Shown piece by piece: positions 38,887 through 50,483 of a DNA stretch of 64,000 nucleotides. The notes below the pieces were generated by a model, which was not told the DNA's origin, ran no database searches, and worked only from the letters and a program-made list of their open reading frames with translations. The DNA lies in assembly GCA_905250125.1 (NCBI GenBank), contig CAJNOL010000027.1:1-64000 (forward strand), read 5' to 3'. The first letter of the stretch is position 1; the number at the start of each line of letters is the position of its first letter. The translations under genes and the position numbers were made by a program. The stretch is from Rotaria sordida. Lineage: Eukaryota; Rotifera; Eurotatoria; Philodinida; Philodinidae.

Positions 38887-39551
38887 AGTCAAACCTAAGT
38901 GGAAACTCAAGTGTTTGTAGGATGTTTATTAGAGTACTATTTAGTATATTCAATTAAAAGAATAATAGCAATCGCAAGAGGCATCTGAAATAGTTTTCGC
39001 GTTGGGTAGAAGAAATATTTCAAATTTAAAGACTTAGTTCGCTAAAAAAATGTAGAGATCAGTTCTTCAATATTTTAACATTGTCATAATGATTTGAAAA
39101 TAGCTAAGATCTCATATGAACTTTCTTTTAGCTAGTAGGTCTGCAAATTTCAAATATTTTCTCTAGTGCTCTGCTCACCTCAGAAATAAAAGGATCAGTA
39201 ACGCAAAATTAAATAAAAGACGAATATGAAACTTTTCATTTCTTTATTTATCAGCTTTCAATAGTATTTGTGTCATCAAGTTAAGAATAAAAAGATCTTA
39301 AACCAAAGATATAAATATATCTACAGACCAAAATAGGTTCATAATGTAATGCCGTATTAATCTCGTTCATTGAAATTTTTCAGACCCAGCAAATGAATTG
39401 TTGAACTTTGAACCTATTCGATCTATCTATCAGTCTATCTTTCTACCTACCTACCTATCTATCTATCCTTCTACCTACCCATTTATCTATCTTTTAACCT
39501 ATATACCTATCTATCTACTTATCTATAAGCCTTTCTACCTATCTATCCATG

Positions 39552-39593
<42 letters not shown>

Positions 39594-42500
39594 TGTTCGA
39601 TTGCAAGATCTATCTTTTATTGTTAAGCTGATCATGACACGGGTACTATTAGAAACTGGGAAAAAGAAAAATTAGATATTCGTCTTTTGCTTAATTTTTG
39701 GCTTATTAAAAATTCTATCTACGACTGACATGAGCTTCATCACTCAGACGAGAAAGTTTACTAACAAAAATATTATAATTACTATAAGAATTTTTATCTA
39801 ATAAGTGAGTGTTGTCTTAAAGAAAATTATAATATATATGTTTGATGCGTTTTGGTACCATTTGCCAGTCAGAGAAAGAATCATAATAAAGTGTTTTAAC
39901 AAGTAAAACTATTCGCTGTTTACAGTGAAAAGAGAGTTCTGTTCTAAAAATCAAGTTCTCTAATCGTATTGGCTTGAAATTCGCTATTTTTCCCAAAAAT
40001 ATTTTTTTCGAAAAAGTAAAAACCTAATATTCCTACACATAACAACGTTTTTTTTATTGATCTTATCTGACTGGGGCAGTTTGCTTAATTACAGTCAAAA
40101 TTTCACTGAAATAATTAAAATTTAACACTTACCAAGGAAATAGACGAAATAATTAACATTAATAATGCACGAATGCAAACCCACACTAATTGGAACCGAC
40201 TATCGACAATCTGATGAATTTACGAAAATAATAAACTTCGATATGCTTAAATATATCTTCGAATGAGATTTCTAAAGGCTATTCTGTTGTTTTTTTTATT
40301 TATCGATCTGAAGTTCATTTAGAATTTGATTCAATTGTTTCTGAGAAAAATAGAAAATCTCATTATAGATGGCGCCACATATTTTTTATTTTGCTCTATA
40401 TTCAGAGAACACTAAGTTAAACCCAGAACAAAATTCAGATCATTAAATAGTGTAACAGAAGAATATTCTAGCGAAATTTTAATCAAATCGAATTGATGCA
40501 TACACTAAACTGCATTTTTCGTTCAAATTAACACTTTAGGGATTTGGAAAAAAATGAACAATATATTTCAATATATGTATAAACAGGTGGGTTATTTTAA
40601 GTCACTTTTTGTCGACTTAAAATATTTTCTCAGAATGACGATGAGATAATATCAAAACAATTCAAACTGAGAATTTTTGATATTTTATATTATTCTATAA
40701 ATAAACTACAGCAAAGCTTAAATAAACCGTCAAAAGAGGTCAGAAAAATCAGTTGGCCGTAAAAATTTCGAAAGAAAAAACACGAACGAGGAAAAATGTC
40801 GAAAAAATAATATCGACAGAAAAATGGTTGATAAATATTTTGAAGAGCTGTGAATAGTGAGGAACATGTTATGTCATATGAGTTAGTGTTAATATACAAC
40901 AGTAACCAGATGCCGATAATGAAAAAAATTGATCTATAATTTTTTCTGCGTAACAACTATTGGTTGTTTTTTATTCTGTCCGAAAACATAGTCATCTACT
41001 ACGAGTAAAGATTTTTCTTTGTTTGATTTTATAAATGAAAAGCTAGAGATACTGATCGGGTTATGTCACTTTGAGACGTAGCAGTTTGAGCCATGACGAT
41101 AGAATTTTAGTTAATATAATAGTTCTTCGCTTAACTCTTTTATTTAATTTTTATCACATATTAGTCCTCAAAATCACGGTTACTGAAACTTCTATAGTAT
41201 TAGAATTATAAGAAAAATAACAATGAACTAGACGTGGTTAGAGTCACAATTTATTGGAGACATCATCATTTTCGATATTTTTCTGTCACTACATTCTTCT
41301 ACTTCCATATTTACTTTTCAACATGTCTCTTCTTTTTGCATTTTTCCTTTTGACATTTTCTCCCTTCGATATTTTTCCTTTCGACATTTTCTCCCTTCGA
41401 TATTTTTCCTTTCGACATTTTTCCAGCACACCGACAAATCAAACTCATGAAATTTGAATTTTTATTTGAATGTCTTCATAGTAAACTTTTATTTTTCTTC
41501 GATTGTTTCAATGGAACATATCATGTTTAAATAGGTTCTAAAATTTTCCTGTATTCATAGCAAAAAATTACTTGCATATGATTAGTTAAAACTGGCGACT
41601 AATGTGAAATTGTAGATTCAACTACAAAAAAATGAAATAGAGAAAAACTAAATTTTCTTGGATATGATGTATAGCAAAATCTTTTGTCTAGTCGGACAAC
41701 AACCGGCTGATATAGTCAGACCACTGTTTCGATTCACTATGATTCAATCAGAGAAAAAGTTGTATATCGATCGAATGAAAATCTGAATTCTGTTTTGGAA
41801 TTCCATCTATTTCCAAATCGTCTAGAATCTAAATAGAAACTTTAAAAACAGCTACTGTTTGCTACTGTTTTTCATCGATGTTTCTTTTTCTTTTCATTTT
41901 TCTATCATACAAATTTGCTCAAGTGTTTTATTTAATATCATTTAACTTCTAGATTATTTATCATAGTAAGTGTTATTTGCATACAAGTAAATTAAAGTGA
42001 ACAACTATCTGATCTCGCACGTATATTAGCATCAAATTTCACTTTCATGTAAAGGAATTTACAAACAAGTGATGCAATACATGATGAGAATGTATTATCT
42101 ATTTCAAAAAAAAATGAAGGGCGAGTATTTTTAGAGTCATTTTTGATGGAAACTACATAGAGACCTGAGGTTTTTATCATTTAAAAGAGGCAATGAAATT
42201 GCATTAAAATAACAATACCAGATTTTTCTGGCACGCTTTTTCATGGCTTTCTAACAAGTTTTCCAACAACAAAACATTCCGTAATGTAAGAATTTTGAAG
42301 TTTTATTATTTAGTAACGCATCAGAATGATTAACTAAAGCTCAATAATCTCTATAAGCCCGATGCTCAAAGATTTACCTCATCACATGTTACGAAGACTT
42401 TACTAAGTATTTTTGATGTATTTTCAAACAAAAAATCGCTTTTGTTTTTCAGTTTTTTTCTCAAAAAATCCATCTTCTAATCCTGTCAAAAAGCCTCAAT

Positions 42501-42949
42501 TTCTTAAAGCCCTTGGCAGCCGACCTGTAAAAAACTGCACTAGAAAAACTCGATATTGACTATTCTATGTAGTTTCATCGCGTCTTTTAAATGGTGAAAA
42601 CCGCAAATCGCTATCTAATTCCCATAAAAAAATATTCGAAAAATACTTAACTTTTTTATTTTGAAATGGATAACACGTATACTGACAGTTGTAGAAGAGC
42701 CAAATAATCCTGATCTGTTTCAGAAGTATTCTTCATTCTTTTTTTATGGTTCTTCAAAACAATCACTTTTCACTTGCATAACAAGTCTCAAAGCATATCC
42801 GATGTGTTTATATAAGCATAAATTACCTTACAAAAGATTCTATCTTTTTAATATTCTCAAGAAACGCGTTAAATGGTTTGAAGAAGTTTACTTCTCTCAG
42901 AAAAAAACATAAATAACTAGTAACTGTTGCACATAATAAAACTCGTTAA
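38887..42949. other. Interior of the composite insertion, no gene recognised
   Basis: About 4 kb of AT-rich sequence. It holds tetranucleotide microsatellites of CTAT/CTAC type at about 39418-39550, an AT run at 39556-39588, and a 31-bp minisatellite (CCCTTCGATATTTTTCCTTT core) of about 2.7 copies at 41340-41425. Open frames (40690-40956, 42661-42912) have no recognisable content. Confidence 0.5.
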
Positions 42950-45172
42950 AACAATTACGCCTAAAAATGCATGAATTTCGAGTTATTAACGCATAAAAAC
43001 GCGTAAATCTGGGGAAAAAATCTACATATTTTAACGCTTGAATGTTGTAACGCATTAAAACGCGTTAAAATTTCGTTAAAACGGCGTTTTAACGAACACC
43101 TATCATAAATACGCCGTTTTTACGAAATTTTAACGCGTTTTAACGCGTTTTTTCAAGAGGCTTGTCTGACTGGGTAATATAAGCAGATGCTTCTAAAATT
43201 TTTCGTATAAAATATTGCTTATATTTTATAATATTAGTGAGCTCTATGTCACATGAATTGATGATAATTGAAAAAGTATTCTTATTTCAATGTGAATGAA
43301 GAATTCTATTTTTCAATTATCGATATTATTAGAAATATGAGTTTCATTTTATTATTTTTTTGTACAAACCTGGTATACATATCTCTTGTAATGTTTTTGA
43401 ATCGGGTGTACCAATAATATCAAATATTCTATTTAACTGATTAATTGTAACTTTTCCAGAAAAAAGTGGTTTAAGTAGAATTAATTCTGCCATTATACAA
43501 CCAACAGACCATATATCAATTTTTTCATCACATTTTTTCTTATTGAGATATATTTCTGGTGCACGCCACAATCTAACAAAAAATAACTTCTTTATCAAAG
43601 TTTTGAAAATAAAATAACAATGTTTGACATACCTGGTAGGACTATAATCAATGTCAGAACCAATCGGTGCAACACGAGCTAATCCAAAATCAAGAATCTA
43701 TTATAAAATAAAAGAGATTACCACCAATAGAGAATTGTTTCGAAAAGACAAAAACAAGTATAGAAATGTAAGTGAATGTAGAAATCGATGGTGACTAGAA
43801 GTGTCGATCATATTGACATTTGAAAGTTTTTGATGATTTATTTTTCAGATTCTATATCATTATTCTATTGTTCTTTAATAGTTGACATTCACTACATAAA
43901 AAAACCTATTTTCGCTGAAGAGAAAACTAACATATCAAGAACAAAACTAGATAGTGCACATTGTAGCCCTGTGATGCGAAGCACATTGCCATACTGGACT
44001 CGTTATTTATGAGATTACAAAAATCTTCGAATTAGTCGAAATATCAACTTTAGCGAAAAAAGCTACAAAGTAGAACGACGAGGTTAATACCCACTTAATT
44101 ATATACACCAGAGATGGATCACTAGGAAACAAAACAAGTTTTGTGCTAATCGGAAATTAATAGTTATTGTATCAACAATCTATAAAATTTATGGTACTGT
44201 GGTGCACGAGAATTCTTGGCTAAATTTTCATTCATTTTTTTTCTCCGATTCATTTTGGCTCCCTGTTACTGAGAGAAATAGAATGTAGATGTGAAGAACA
44301 ATGTATTTGGAGTTGATGACATCTATATATATGATGGAATTGCTTTAAAAGACTCTTAATAGATCATATCATATAAAGCAATATTTCATGAGAATCTCTG
44401 ATGAATTGTTATATATGTGGTACCCGACAAGTATAAATTCATTATTTATGTGATACTTAACTAACATTGTGAACTCCTTAATAGTGCTTAACAATTTCAA
44501 TAAATCAGAAAGTAATTTATGTGCAGTCATAAACATTTTGGTTTCGCTTGAAATACGAGAGTAACATATAGATTTTTAATTTCAATTACTGATCTTCGAT
44601 ATGACGAAAACTTCGAAAGATAGCAGCTACACTCGATCTAATAAACGCTGACTGTTGCTGCTGAAAATCATTTTCATTATCTTGAAAAACAAACTGGAGT
44701 TTTCTCACTGCAAAATCGTCATTTTGTGGAGAAAATTCAGAACGAACGGTAACTTCATATCGAAGTTTCGAAACATTGTGATACAAAATGACGATTTCTA
44801 GATAAGTTTGGAGAAAAAAACAAACTCGCGATCGACTATTGTACAGTACTTCACACCTTAACAAAATTTGGTGAAGTCAACACAAAATCAATACAGTTTC
44901 GGTAGAAGGAAAATTTTGTGGAAGAAAAGCCACTCGAATCAAAAGAGTATCCTAATCGATTACTATGTGAAAATATTTTATACAATACTTACTGTAACAT
45001 TGTTATTTCGATCGACTCCAATATTTGTTGGTTTTAAATCCTATTTTGATACAATAAAAAAATTTTTAATACAAGAAAATGTCTTAGGTGCACGTACCCA
45101 AAGAATAATACCAGCTGAATGAATAAACTAGATAAGAAAAAGGAAAGAGAAGAATATGATTCTTATGACATA

Positions 45173-45834
45173 CCAAAAGTTCTAGCCATGGCATTTTAAA
45201 TTTTATAAAACGTTTAGTATCAAAGGTTTTATTGCATGAATACATAGTAAAATGACGCGTCTATAATAATGCATATAATAACTCTATCTTGGATTTAATT
45301 CTAGCATTCCTTTACATAAAGCCTATAATATAATGACCACAGGAATATTTGACTATCCCTTGTCTAACTTTTGAGTATATTCTGGAATTTCTCACATTTT
45401 TCATTTCTTTCTCGTGTGACATTTTCTGACGTCATATATGTGGAGGTGTGGATGTGGGTGTGGGTGTAGGTATAAAGAAATAGAAGGCATAATCCACACG
45501 CACACTCACATTCTGACAATGAACGAACACTCACTCTATATATATACTATCGAAATGTAATATTCTTGAACATGACGTCAGGAAATGTCACACGAAAGAG
45601 AAATAAAAAATGTGAGAAGTTCCAGCATATACTCAACAATTAGACAAGGGATAGACAAATATTCGCGTAATCATTATATTATAGACTTTATCTAAAAGAA
45701 TGCTAGAATTAAATCCAAGATAGAGTTATTATATGCATTATTGTAGATGAGACATTTTACTATGTATTCATGCAATAAAACCGTCGGTGCTAAGTGTTTT
45801 GTAAAATTTAAAATGTCATGACCAGAACTTTTGG
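45173..45834. mobile_element. 662-bp foldback MITE with TA target site in an intron of kinase copy A
   Basis: Flanked by TA (45171 and 45835). Ends CCAAAAGTTCTAGCCATG and the reverse complement of CATGACCAGAACTTTTGG. Arms of about 300 bp share CAATAAAACC, AATAATGCATATAATAACTC, TAGACAAGGGATAG and TGACGTCA. It explains why this intron is ~770 nt while the matching intron of the intact copy is 64 nt. The loop (about 45435-45475) is a GT-rich TGTGG run. Confidence 0.8.
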
Positions 45835-46556
45835 TATGCCCTGAGTACTTAATAAATATTGAGAAGAAATTTATAATACCTTCAAACCACGAAGAAGTGA
45901 ATAGATAATTAGTTTAATACGTTCCTCTGTGATTGATTCATAACATTGTATAACTTGATGCAAATCATACTCAACAAAATTTAATACAAAGTATCTGTTG
46001 AAAAATACAAAAAACTAAAACTAAAAATCTTCATCAAACAAAGATATCTTTATCACATACAATGTTTGAAAATCGTTTACATTTCTTTCAGGTGTAAATA
46101 CATCACACAATTGTAAAACCTACAGTACGAAAAAAATACACCACTTTTGACGAATCTAAAACAATCATTTCTACAAACTTGTGCATCATGATGGTTGAGA
46201 TATATAAGAAGTTTAAGTTCTAGATGTGTTCGTTTTGCATATATGTGAGTTCGAAAAGGACAGAGAAGTTTTTTAATAGCTACATATTTACCAGTTGTCT
46301 AAAATACAATATATATTTATATATTTTTCTTTTACCTATGTTCATAATAATAATACATACAGTATCAGTCGCACGACTAAATAATAATTCAATAATTATG
46401 AAAAGAAAGTGAAATCAATATTTCTACTTACACTATAGTAGTATAAGTTTTTTTTTCAATAAGAACTAAATCTTTATATCGTAAAGGTAATGTAAATGTA
46501 CAATGACTACAAGAAGTTGTATACCATTTATCTTGTTTGTAGCTAGTCGAGGTCAT

Positions 46557-47734
46557 ATTAATTGTAGCTAAATGAAAGAAACAGCGATCTGTTAAGTATT
46601 CTATCATGTTGAAAATAACAAAATAAAAAAGTTGTCCTATATAGTTCGAAAAGGATATAAGAAAGGTAAAAACGAACAGAATGAAGCAAACAATCAAGAA
46701 CGACCGCTATCGGTACAGCGAAGGAAAAAAACGACCCAAAACAGGTCATTATCGTACTCATGTGAAAACCCTCCATATATGTTTACCGTAAAATATTAAA
46801 CTTCAAAAAAAAAAAAGAAAGAATTGATAGATGACGCATTCACAATTATAGGTCGGTCGAAAAATACTACACATTTTTTCTTGATTTTGTTGACAAGGTT
46901 GATATCGATGAAGGTAATGTTAGTTTTTCTTAATACAGATCATGAAATCATACTTTTTTATAGGCTTAAGAATGCCAGGATTTTTGTTTCGTCTAGTTTG
47001 AAAAACGAATCGATGTTATTTGTCGTGAAGAAAATAATACATTTTGGAACATTGAAATAATGTTATTTCTCTTGTTTATTCAATATTTTTTGTACTAAAT
47101 TATCAGTAAAAAAAAAGTAATCGAATCACATGAAAATACATACAAGGCCCAAAGCACGTGATAGATGGGGTCGATTACCTTTTTCTTTTGCATGCTCTTT
47201 CATGTTCGCTTTTCTATCATATAGACACGATCAATCGAGAGTAGAACAGTAAGAAAAATGTACGAGAAAGAAAATAATGATAGTCTCAGTCACAAATATA
47301 TGGCTGGTTTTTTTTCTATCATCAAGCCTCGCATATGAATCAGCTTAATAGTAGTGTGGTTTCGAAAGAAAAGATTTCGTTGAATTTTTGTTGATAGAAG
47401 AAAATAAAGATTTAACCAATATGACAATGTTGATGGAAAATACAATAATAATGACATTGAACAAGTTGGTGATAGAGTATTTTATATCGGTACCAGAAAA
47501 AAGTTGTAGTCAGAGGCTCAGCGATCTGACGATAGGTGCAAGTCAAAATTGTAAGGCCACTACGAATATTTTTACCTTTTCCTTTTTTATCATGATTTAG
47601 ATCACTCATTGATGAGATATTATATGAATGAAACGAGACTTCTTGTAATATTATTTTACTTGTTATAAATGTGTCTCGTCTGATATTCTTTTTTTTATAA
47701 GCAATATTTTACTTTTGTAACTAGTGGCCATGAG
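46557..47734. other. 5' flank of kinase copy A, duplicated upstream of copy B
   Basis: Sequence to about 47530 is a diverged copy of 54606-55690 (shared blocks include TTGATATCGATGAAG, ATAGGCTTAAGAATGC and AAGATTTCGTTGAATTTTTG). The kinase copies were therefore duplicated with about 1 kb of upstream sequence. No coding frame supported. Confidence 0.6.
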
Positions 47735-48984
47735 CAGTCCAAAATATCTTTATAGAAGAAAACTGAAACTAAAACTTTATCGGAAGCTACGTTTAGTCAA
47801 CGTCATGTTACCAAGAAACTTGATGTTTCAAAAACGTGCATTGTAGGCGCAGTAAAAAAATTAAAACAAAAATTACCTTTATCGAATTCATCTGGTCAAA
47901 GGCGCAAAAAAAAAGGCATCAACAATAACTGATGATCGAAATTTATTACATTTATGAAAACAAGATTCAACGAAAACCAGCTAGAAATTATCATCCAAAC
48001 TAGTACTTTTAAATAGTAAGCAATAATGTGTCCTGACAATTCGTCATCATCTTTTGGATATGGAGTACAAAAGCTATACAGTAAAACCAAAACCATTTTG
48101 AAACCTTGGACAACAAAAAGTACGACTTACTTTTGTCAAAAGAACAGCAGAGTTGGTTGAAAGCGTGCAACTACTCGAATTGGAGTGATAAGACATATTT
48201 TGGAATATTTAATTGTAAAAATCGTACGTTTGTTCAACGCTTAAAAATCGAAGCCAATGAACTATTTAATTCCTTTCCAAGGGTGCAAGATCATAGTGGA
48301 TATAATAGCGTATGGAAGTGTATGTCAGAAGGTATTCGTGATCTATTGATGATGTGTTCTGGTAAAGTTAATGGACCGACATATATAAAGATAATTGAAG
48401 AAGCCTTACCAATATTCGTCGAAAACGCATTTGATTCATCAAACAAAGAATGGGCGTTCATATAGGACAATGCGCCAACGCAGAGATCGAACTATTCCAT
48501 GAAATGATTTAAAAATAATAATATAAATGTACTAAAATAACTAGCTACATATCCTAATCTTAGTCTCATAGAAAATTTATGGGATCATATTGGTAAAAAG
48601 TTATGAAAACTGAAACTGAAGAATCTTATACAACTACAGAAAATGATTCAAGATATTTGGCGTTGTGTAATATCTATAGAGTATTAACAGTGAATCGATT
48701 CCATGTCACATCGTATTCAACAGTGTATTAAGAGTACTCGAAAAAATATTCAAAAGAAATGAAGTGGTCTTACAATATTGAACATCAAAACTTATACGAT
48801 TTTTCTTGAAAGTTTTTTGTTCTGATAAATATATGAAATAATAAACTTTTCTCATGATATTCTGAAAGAACATATCTAATTCTATATAGAACAATAAATT
48901 TAGGACGACAATATATTGTATCCGAAAAACCATTGAAATAAAAAGGCCATCTGTGAAGTGGTTCTATAATTTTGTCCAATACTG
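47735..48984 (+). pseudogene. Dead Tc1-like (D34E) transposon with transposase remnant
   Basis: About 1.25 kb, the usual length of a Tc1 element. The right end, read inward, is CAGTATTGGACAAAATTATA next to TA at 48985. The left end near 47735 (CAGTCCAAAATATC) is degraded. The transposase reads through an N-terminal HTH-like part (SRHVTKKLDVSKTCIVGAVKK), then NWSDKTYFGIF with the first Asp (48106-48465 is the longest open part). WAFI-stop-DNAPTQ carries the second Asp and PNLSLIENLWDHIGKK the Glu. Exactly 34 positions separate the second Asp and the Glu, the Tc1 spacing. Several stops show it is non-functional. Confidence 0.85.
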
Positions 48985-50483
48985 TATATTGGATAATTCC
49001 ATCAAGAATCTCCCACATTATGCCAAAGTATCTACATTCGAGCTGAAACTTTCAGTGACTGAAGATCTCACTACCGTAAGACTATTGATAAACAAAATCC
49101 TACGAACTTTCAGTCGGTATCACGCTTCTTTCCGAATTACAAAATATCATCTTTTCGGTTATAATGACCATTCCCATGATTTTTTTATTCTTTTAAGGTG
49201 TTGACTTTTTTCTATCAATACAAACTTTAATTAGAATTTTTATACATAGATATACAATACTAAGTTAGTAGGTTCTGTATAATATTATTTCTGCTCATTC
49301 ATACCATTCATCTATGGATTGATCCGATGGGACATTATGCGAAAAATGAGAAAATGGCAACAATAGTTTGTTTTCAGGTGTTCTGTTCACCATCATAATA
49401 CGATGATTAGCTACTAATTTTATTCATGCTAAATAAATATATATCTAATGCCTATCTAAAAATAAAGGAATCATATGTTTAAAGTATTTCTATTGGTAGA
49501 TCAAGTTATACAAATCGATAGGTATTCATTATATAATGATGCCAAACAGTACATTAGAAAATAGGCCATTTTTAGAATTTTCTCATGTGTCGCATAATCT
49601 CGCATCGGTCAAATCTCTATGTTGATGATATAAATGAGCGCATATAGTGATGTACCGAAGCTACTAACTTAGTGCTATATACACATATAGAAAACTTCTA
49701 TTTTAGTTTGTAGTTGAAAGAAAAAAGTCAATGCCTGAAAATGATGAAATAACATGGAAATAGTCTTTATAGGCCAAATGTTGGTATTTTAGTGGTCTCA
49801 AGAAAATTATGATGCTGATTAAAAGTCCAAAGGATTTTTCTACTAAAGATGTTAGGATAGTAAGATTTTGAATTGCTGAAAGTTTCATGGTGGTCAATGG
49901 GTATTACCGCAAACGTGGAAGTGTGATTATGTCAAGCGAAGATTCAAACTCACACCGCCTTTTTTCAAAAAAGAAAAACAATCTGATAGAAATTCTAGAT
50001 TAGATGTCAGCGTCAAAATTCTTCTTTTTTATTTTGCAAAATAAACAATTCAATTCCATTCCAACATTACTTTCATAACTTTTTTTCTATATTCTTCATT
50101 ATTATAGACTGATGCAAAACAAAAGAAAGTTTTCATATAAACAAAATTTATATTAATACTTCTATGCTCGTTGAAACAGATATAATGAAAAAGTATCGAA
50201 AAATGTACAAAGCTTCATCGATTGTCCAGAAAAACAAAACATTGTTCGTCTGAATTTATCGAAACTTTCTAATGGAAGTTTGTATAAAAAAAGAAAAAAC
50301 TGATAGAAGAACATAGCAAAAAGAAAAATATACGGAAATTTCCGGAAAAGTACAATTCATTATTAGATACAACAGACATAAACATAAGCATGTAAGTTTA
50401 CATGCAAAAATCAACAGTCATTGTAATGTATCAACACTCATAACTTCGAAATAGTCTTATTCTATGTTGTACATAGTTTTATC
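48985..50483. other. Spacer and 3' flank of kinase copy B
   Basis: No gene supported. From about 49985 onward it is a diverged copy of the 3' flanks of the other two kinase copies (blocks such as AGATGTCAGCGTCAAAAT, ATTCAATTCCATTCCAAC and TTCTATGTTGTACATAGTTT), which marks the duplication boundary. Confidence 0.55.

Larger units (their letters stand above)
38200..43174. mobile_element. 4,975-bp composite insertion with CCCAG... inverted ends and TA target site
   Basis: Left end TA-CCCAGTCAGACAAGC (TA at 38198) and right end GCTTGTCTGACTGGG-TA (TA at 43175) are perfect 15-bp inverted repeats. Removing the element and one TA restores the exon found uninterrupted in the intact kinase copy (there CGACTCATATAAGCAG at the same site). 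Both ends lead into hairpin-rich blocks made of TTAACGCGTTTTAACG-type repeats. No transposase was recognised inside, so it appears non-autonomous and built from nested elements. Confidence 0.8.
37412..46556 (-). pseudogene. p38-like MAP kinase copy A, decayed and split by an insertion
   Basis: Exon order and introns match the intact copy at 50484-54605, including a 16-nt microexon (46386-46371). Start MTSTSYKQDKWYTT at 46556; stop at 37412-37414 after PPSWINNDTTDNS. Key sites are lost: the glycine loop reads LIEKKTYTTIV (intact copy LIGQGTYGIVV), the catalytic loop reads ILW-DLKPTN instead of LHR-DLKPTN, and the activation segment reads SDIDYSPTR where the intact copy has SPTAYISTR, removing the phospho-Thr. 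VAIKK, DFG and WRAPE remain. The exon encoding SAYMSRLELKPKKNF in the intact copy is cut between 43175-43192 and 38107-38199 by a 4,975-bp element. Read-through would stop soon after SAYI and lose the end of the C lobe. The exons I read have no other stops, so decay is recent or selection shifted before the insertion. Inactive kinase or pseudogene. Confidence 0.8.

Noticed and set aside
49703..49897. Minus-strand 64-codon frame between kinase copies
   Set aside because: No recognisable motif; consistent with chance in AT-rich DNA.
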